From: Vanessa cardui
Taxonomy: Eukaryota > Arthropoda > Insecta > Lepidoptera > Nymphalidae
Direction of reading: 5' to 3'
DNA length: 64,000 nucleotides
Assembly (NCBI RefSeq): GCF_905220365.1
Contig: NC_061141.1
Span: 2,983,501-3,047,500, forward strand
The notes under the pieces were generated by a model. That model was given only the letters and a program-made list of their open reading frames with translations. It did not search any database and was not told the origin of the DNA. This document shows, piece after piece, positions 40,101 to 43,100 of this stretch (position 1 is its first letter; every line of letters starts with the position of its first letter). Position numbers and translations under genes: made by a program.

Positions 40101-43100
40101 CGTCACTTATGGAATAACTTAACGTACATTGATAAAAAAATAGACCAAACTTTGTTTCCCAAAAAATCGTTAAGCAAAAAAATTAGTCAAAAAAGATCTA
40201 ATATTACAAATAAAAAATCGGGCGTAAAAAGCAATGGCCTGTTTTAAATATAATTCTTTTATTATTGTTGTCTAGACGCGTCAACTTTCGCGTCCTGGGG
40301 CGTGGACTACGTCAAGCTGGATGGATGCTACGCGCTGCCAGCTGATATGGACCACGGTTACCCAGAGTTCGGGCGACAGCTCAACCTGACCGGTCGGCAA
40401 ATGGTATACTCTTGCAGTTGGCCGGTCTACCAAATTTACGCTGGCCTACAGGTAACAGCTAACACATAAACTATAAATTACCCGGTTGTTTTTATAGAAC
40501 GCAAAATATCCACTCAAAATAATATTAGTTTTCTTAAACTTAAACGAACAAAAATGATTAAAGAATAACTACATAATATTATTGATAATCATCAGATAAA
40601 TGTGTACGAACAGAAACGCTTTTAAGTTTATCTTTCTCATAATTGATTGATTAATTAAAAACTGTTTGCAAGCTTTGATATTCAAGCTTTAATTCCCCTA
40701 CTAAAGCTTTCGAGGATTTAGAACCTATTATAAGCAATTCCACACATTCATCAAAATCATTATAACATTTACTTCTTAATTGGTTAAGTTGTTTTTGATA
40801 TATTTATCGGAAAACATACAAATTAATAGAAACACATCGCTCTTATATATGTATATCCATTGAATACGTAGCTTTGTATTTGAACTCTTATGGAATTTAA
40901 ATATGGTATTTTTTTTTTCGAATTAGCCCAACTTCACATCGATCATCGAGCACTGCAACCTGTGGCGTAACTTTGACGATATTCAAGACTCGTGGGCCTC
41001 CGTCGAGTCTATCATAGACTACTACGGAAACCACCAGGACGTCATCGTGCCCAACGCTGGACCAGGACACTGGAACGACCCAGACATGGTGAGCTACTTT
41101 ACTTATTTAAACTTGGTGGCAGGTCTTTGTATAAGCCCGTTTGTGTTGGTACCACCGACGCATAAGATTGTCTATAGCCAAACAACAGTACTTAGTATTG
41201 TTGTGTTCTGGTTTGAAGGGTAAGTTAGCCAGTGTAACTATAGGCACAAAGGACATAATATCTTAGTTCCCAAGGTTGGTTGCGCATAGGTGATGAAAGG
41301 AGTGGTTAATATATCTAACAGCGCCAATATCTGTGGCCGCTGATGATCACTTACCATCAGGTGGTCCATAGGCTCGTTCGCAAACCTATAGCATAAACAA
41401 TATTCTACAATAGATGTCTCTATATGTAACTAGGGCTATAACGATAATTAAGAAATCATGTTCATTGCCCATAAGAATTTACGTTTTAAAGGGTAAGCGA
41501 ACCAGTGTACAGGCATAAGGGCATAACATCTTAGCTCCCAACGTTGGTGACGCATTGGCCCTGTAAGAAATGCCTCGTATTTCTTATGGCGCCAATTTCT
41601 ATCCGCATTGGTGACCACTTACCTAGCTTTACATAAAAAATGTTTTGTTTCAGCTTATCATAGGCAACTTTGGCTTATCATACGAGCAAAGTAAGACACA
41701 GTTCGCGATATGGGCAATCCTAGCGGCGCCGTTGCTCATGAGTGTGGACCTTCGCACCATCAGGCCGGAGTACAAGGCTATCCTACAGAACAGGAAGATC
41801 ATTGAAGTCGACCAGGATCCTTTGGGCATACAGGGAAGACGGATATACAAAGTGAGTTTATTTGATCGAGTATTTGCAACTACGAAGACAATGATAAAAT
41901 ATAATCCTTACCCATCGAAAGCTTATTAAAAGCTAATCTTGATCATATTAGATCTACCTGAGTAAGTGTCGATAGGTAGTTTAAATTAGATATTTATTAT
42001 CATAATTATCCCTTTAATCCCGCTGAGTTTCTTTCGCTGGTTCTTCTCAGATCCAATATATTAATTTTTAAACCGGTGGTAGATGCTTGATTGTCAATAA
42101 GCAAGTGTTATTCTATAGCGATTAAAGATTTTTAACTTTAAATAGTTTACGTAGCACTGTTGTGTTTTCGGTTTGAAAGATGAGTGGGCAATTGAGCTAG
42201 GTACCAGGAACATAACATTTTAGTTACAAAGGTCGGTGGTGCTATGGTGTTTAAAAGAATGGTTATATTTCTTACGACGCTGATATCCATAGACGATGGC
42301 GACTTATCAGACGACTTATCTGGCAATACATTTTGTCAATGGCTAACTATTTCACAAAAAAACACAGCTGAAACTAAAATAGAGCAATTCAAAGCGCTGA
42401 TAACGTCCTCTTGACCGATTTTGTTCGTGGCGGTCAAACTCAAAAACTTCTGAGGATATAATAGTGGGTGTAGCGTGTGAACAAACAAAGATACTACGCT
42501 CTCTTAGTCTGTGGCAACTGGCAGTATTCATGTTGCATACTGTACACGAGGAATCCATGAATTATAGCATGACACAAATTAGATGTAGCATCGGAAAATG
42601 CAATGGAATGAAAATAAAACCGATTACTGCCGATTTACACAACCAATAGAAATAGCTCCTTATCGCTTTACTCGACGCTATTCGTCGCTATAGATTCACT
42701 CGTCAGAGAAAGCAAGTGCATTTAAATCGACTCGTCAAATTGACGAATATATTAGGTCATATGATATTACAAGTTATTACGTTTGTACAAAGATCATATT
42801 CGTATGAGAAATAAATAATGATAATTTGGGATAGCGTACTTAATTCGGATGTGGTCGGTTTTACGAATTTTGCCGATGCGACATCTAAGTTGTGTCGTAC
42901 TATAATTACGTCTTGTCTTTTTAGCATCGAGGTATCGAAATCTGGTCGCGACCCATTCTCCCCATCCACGGACAGCACTATTCGTACGCGGTTGCATTCG
43001 TCAACCGCAGGACCGACGGTACCCCATCCGATGTGGCGGTCACTCTACGAGAGCTCGGACTCAACAACCCGGCTGGTTACAGGGTCGAAGTAAGCATAAA

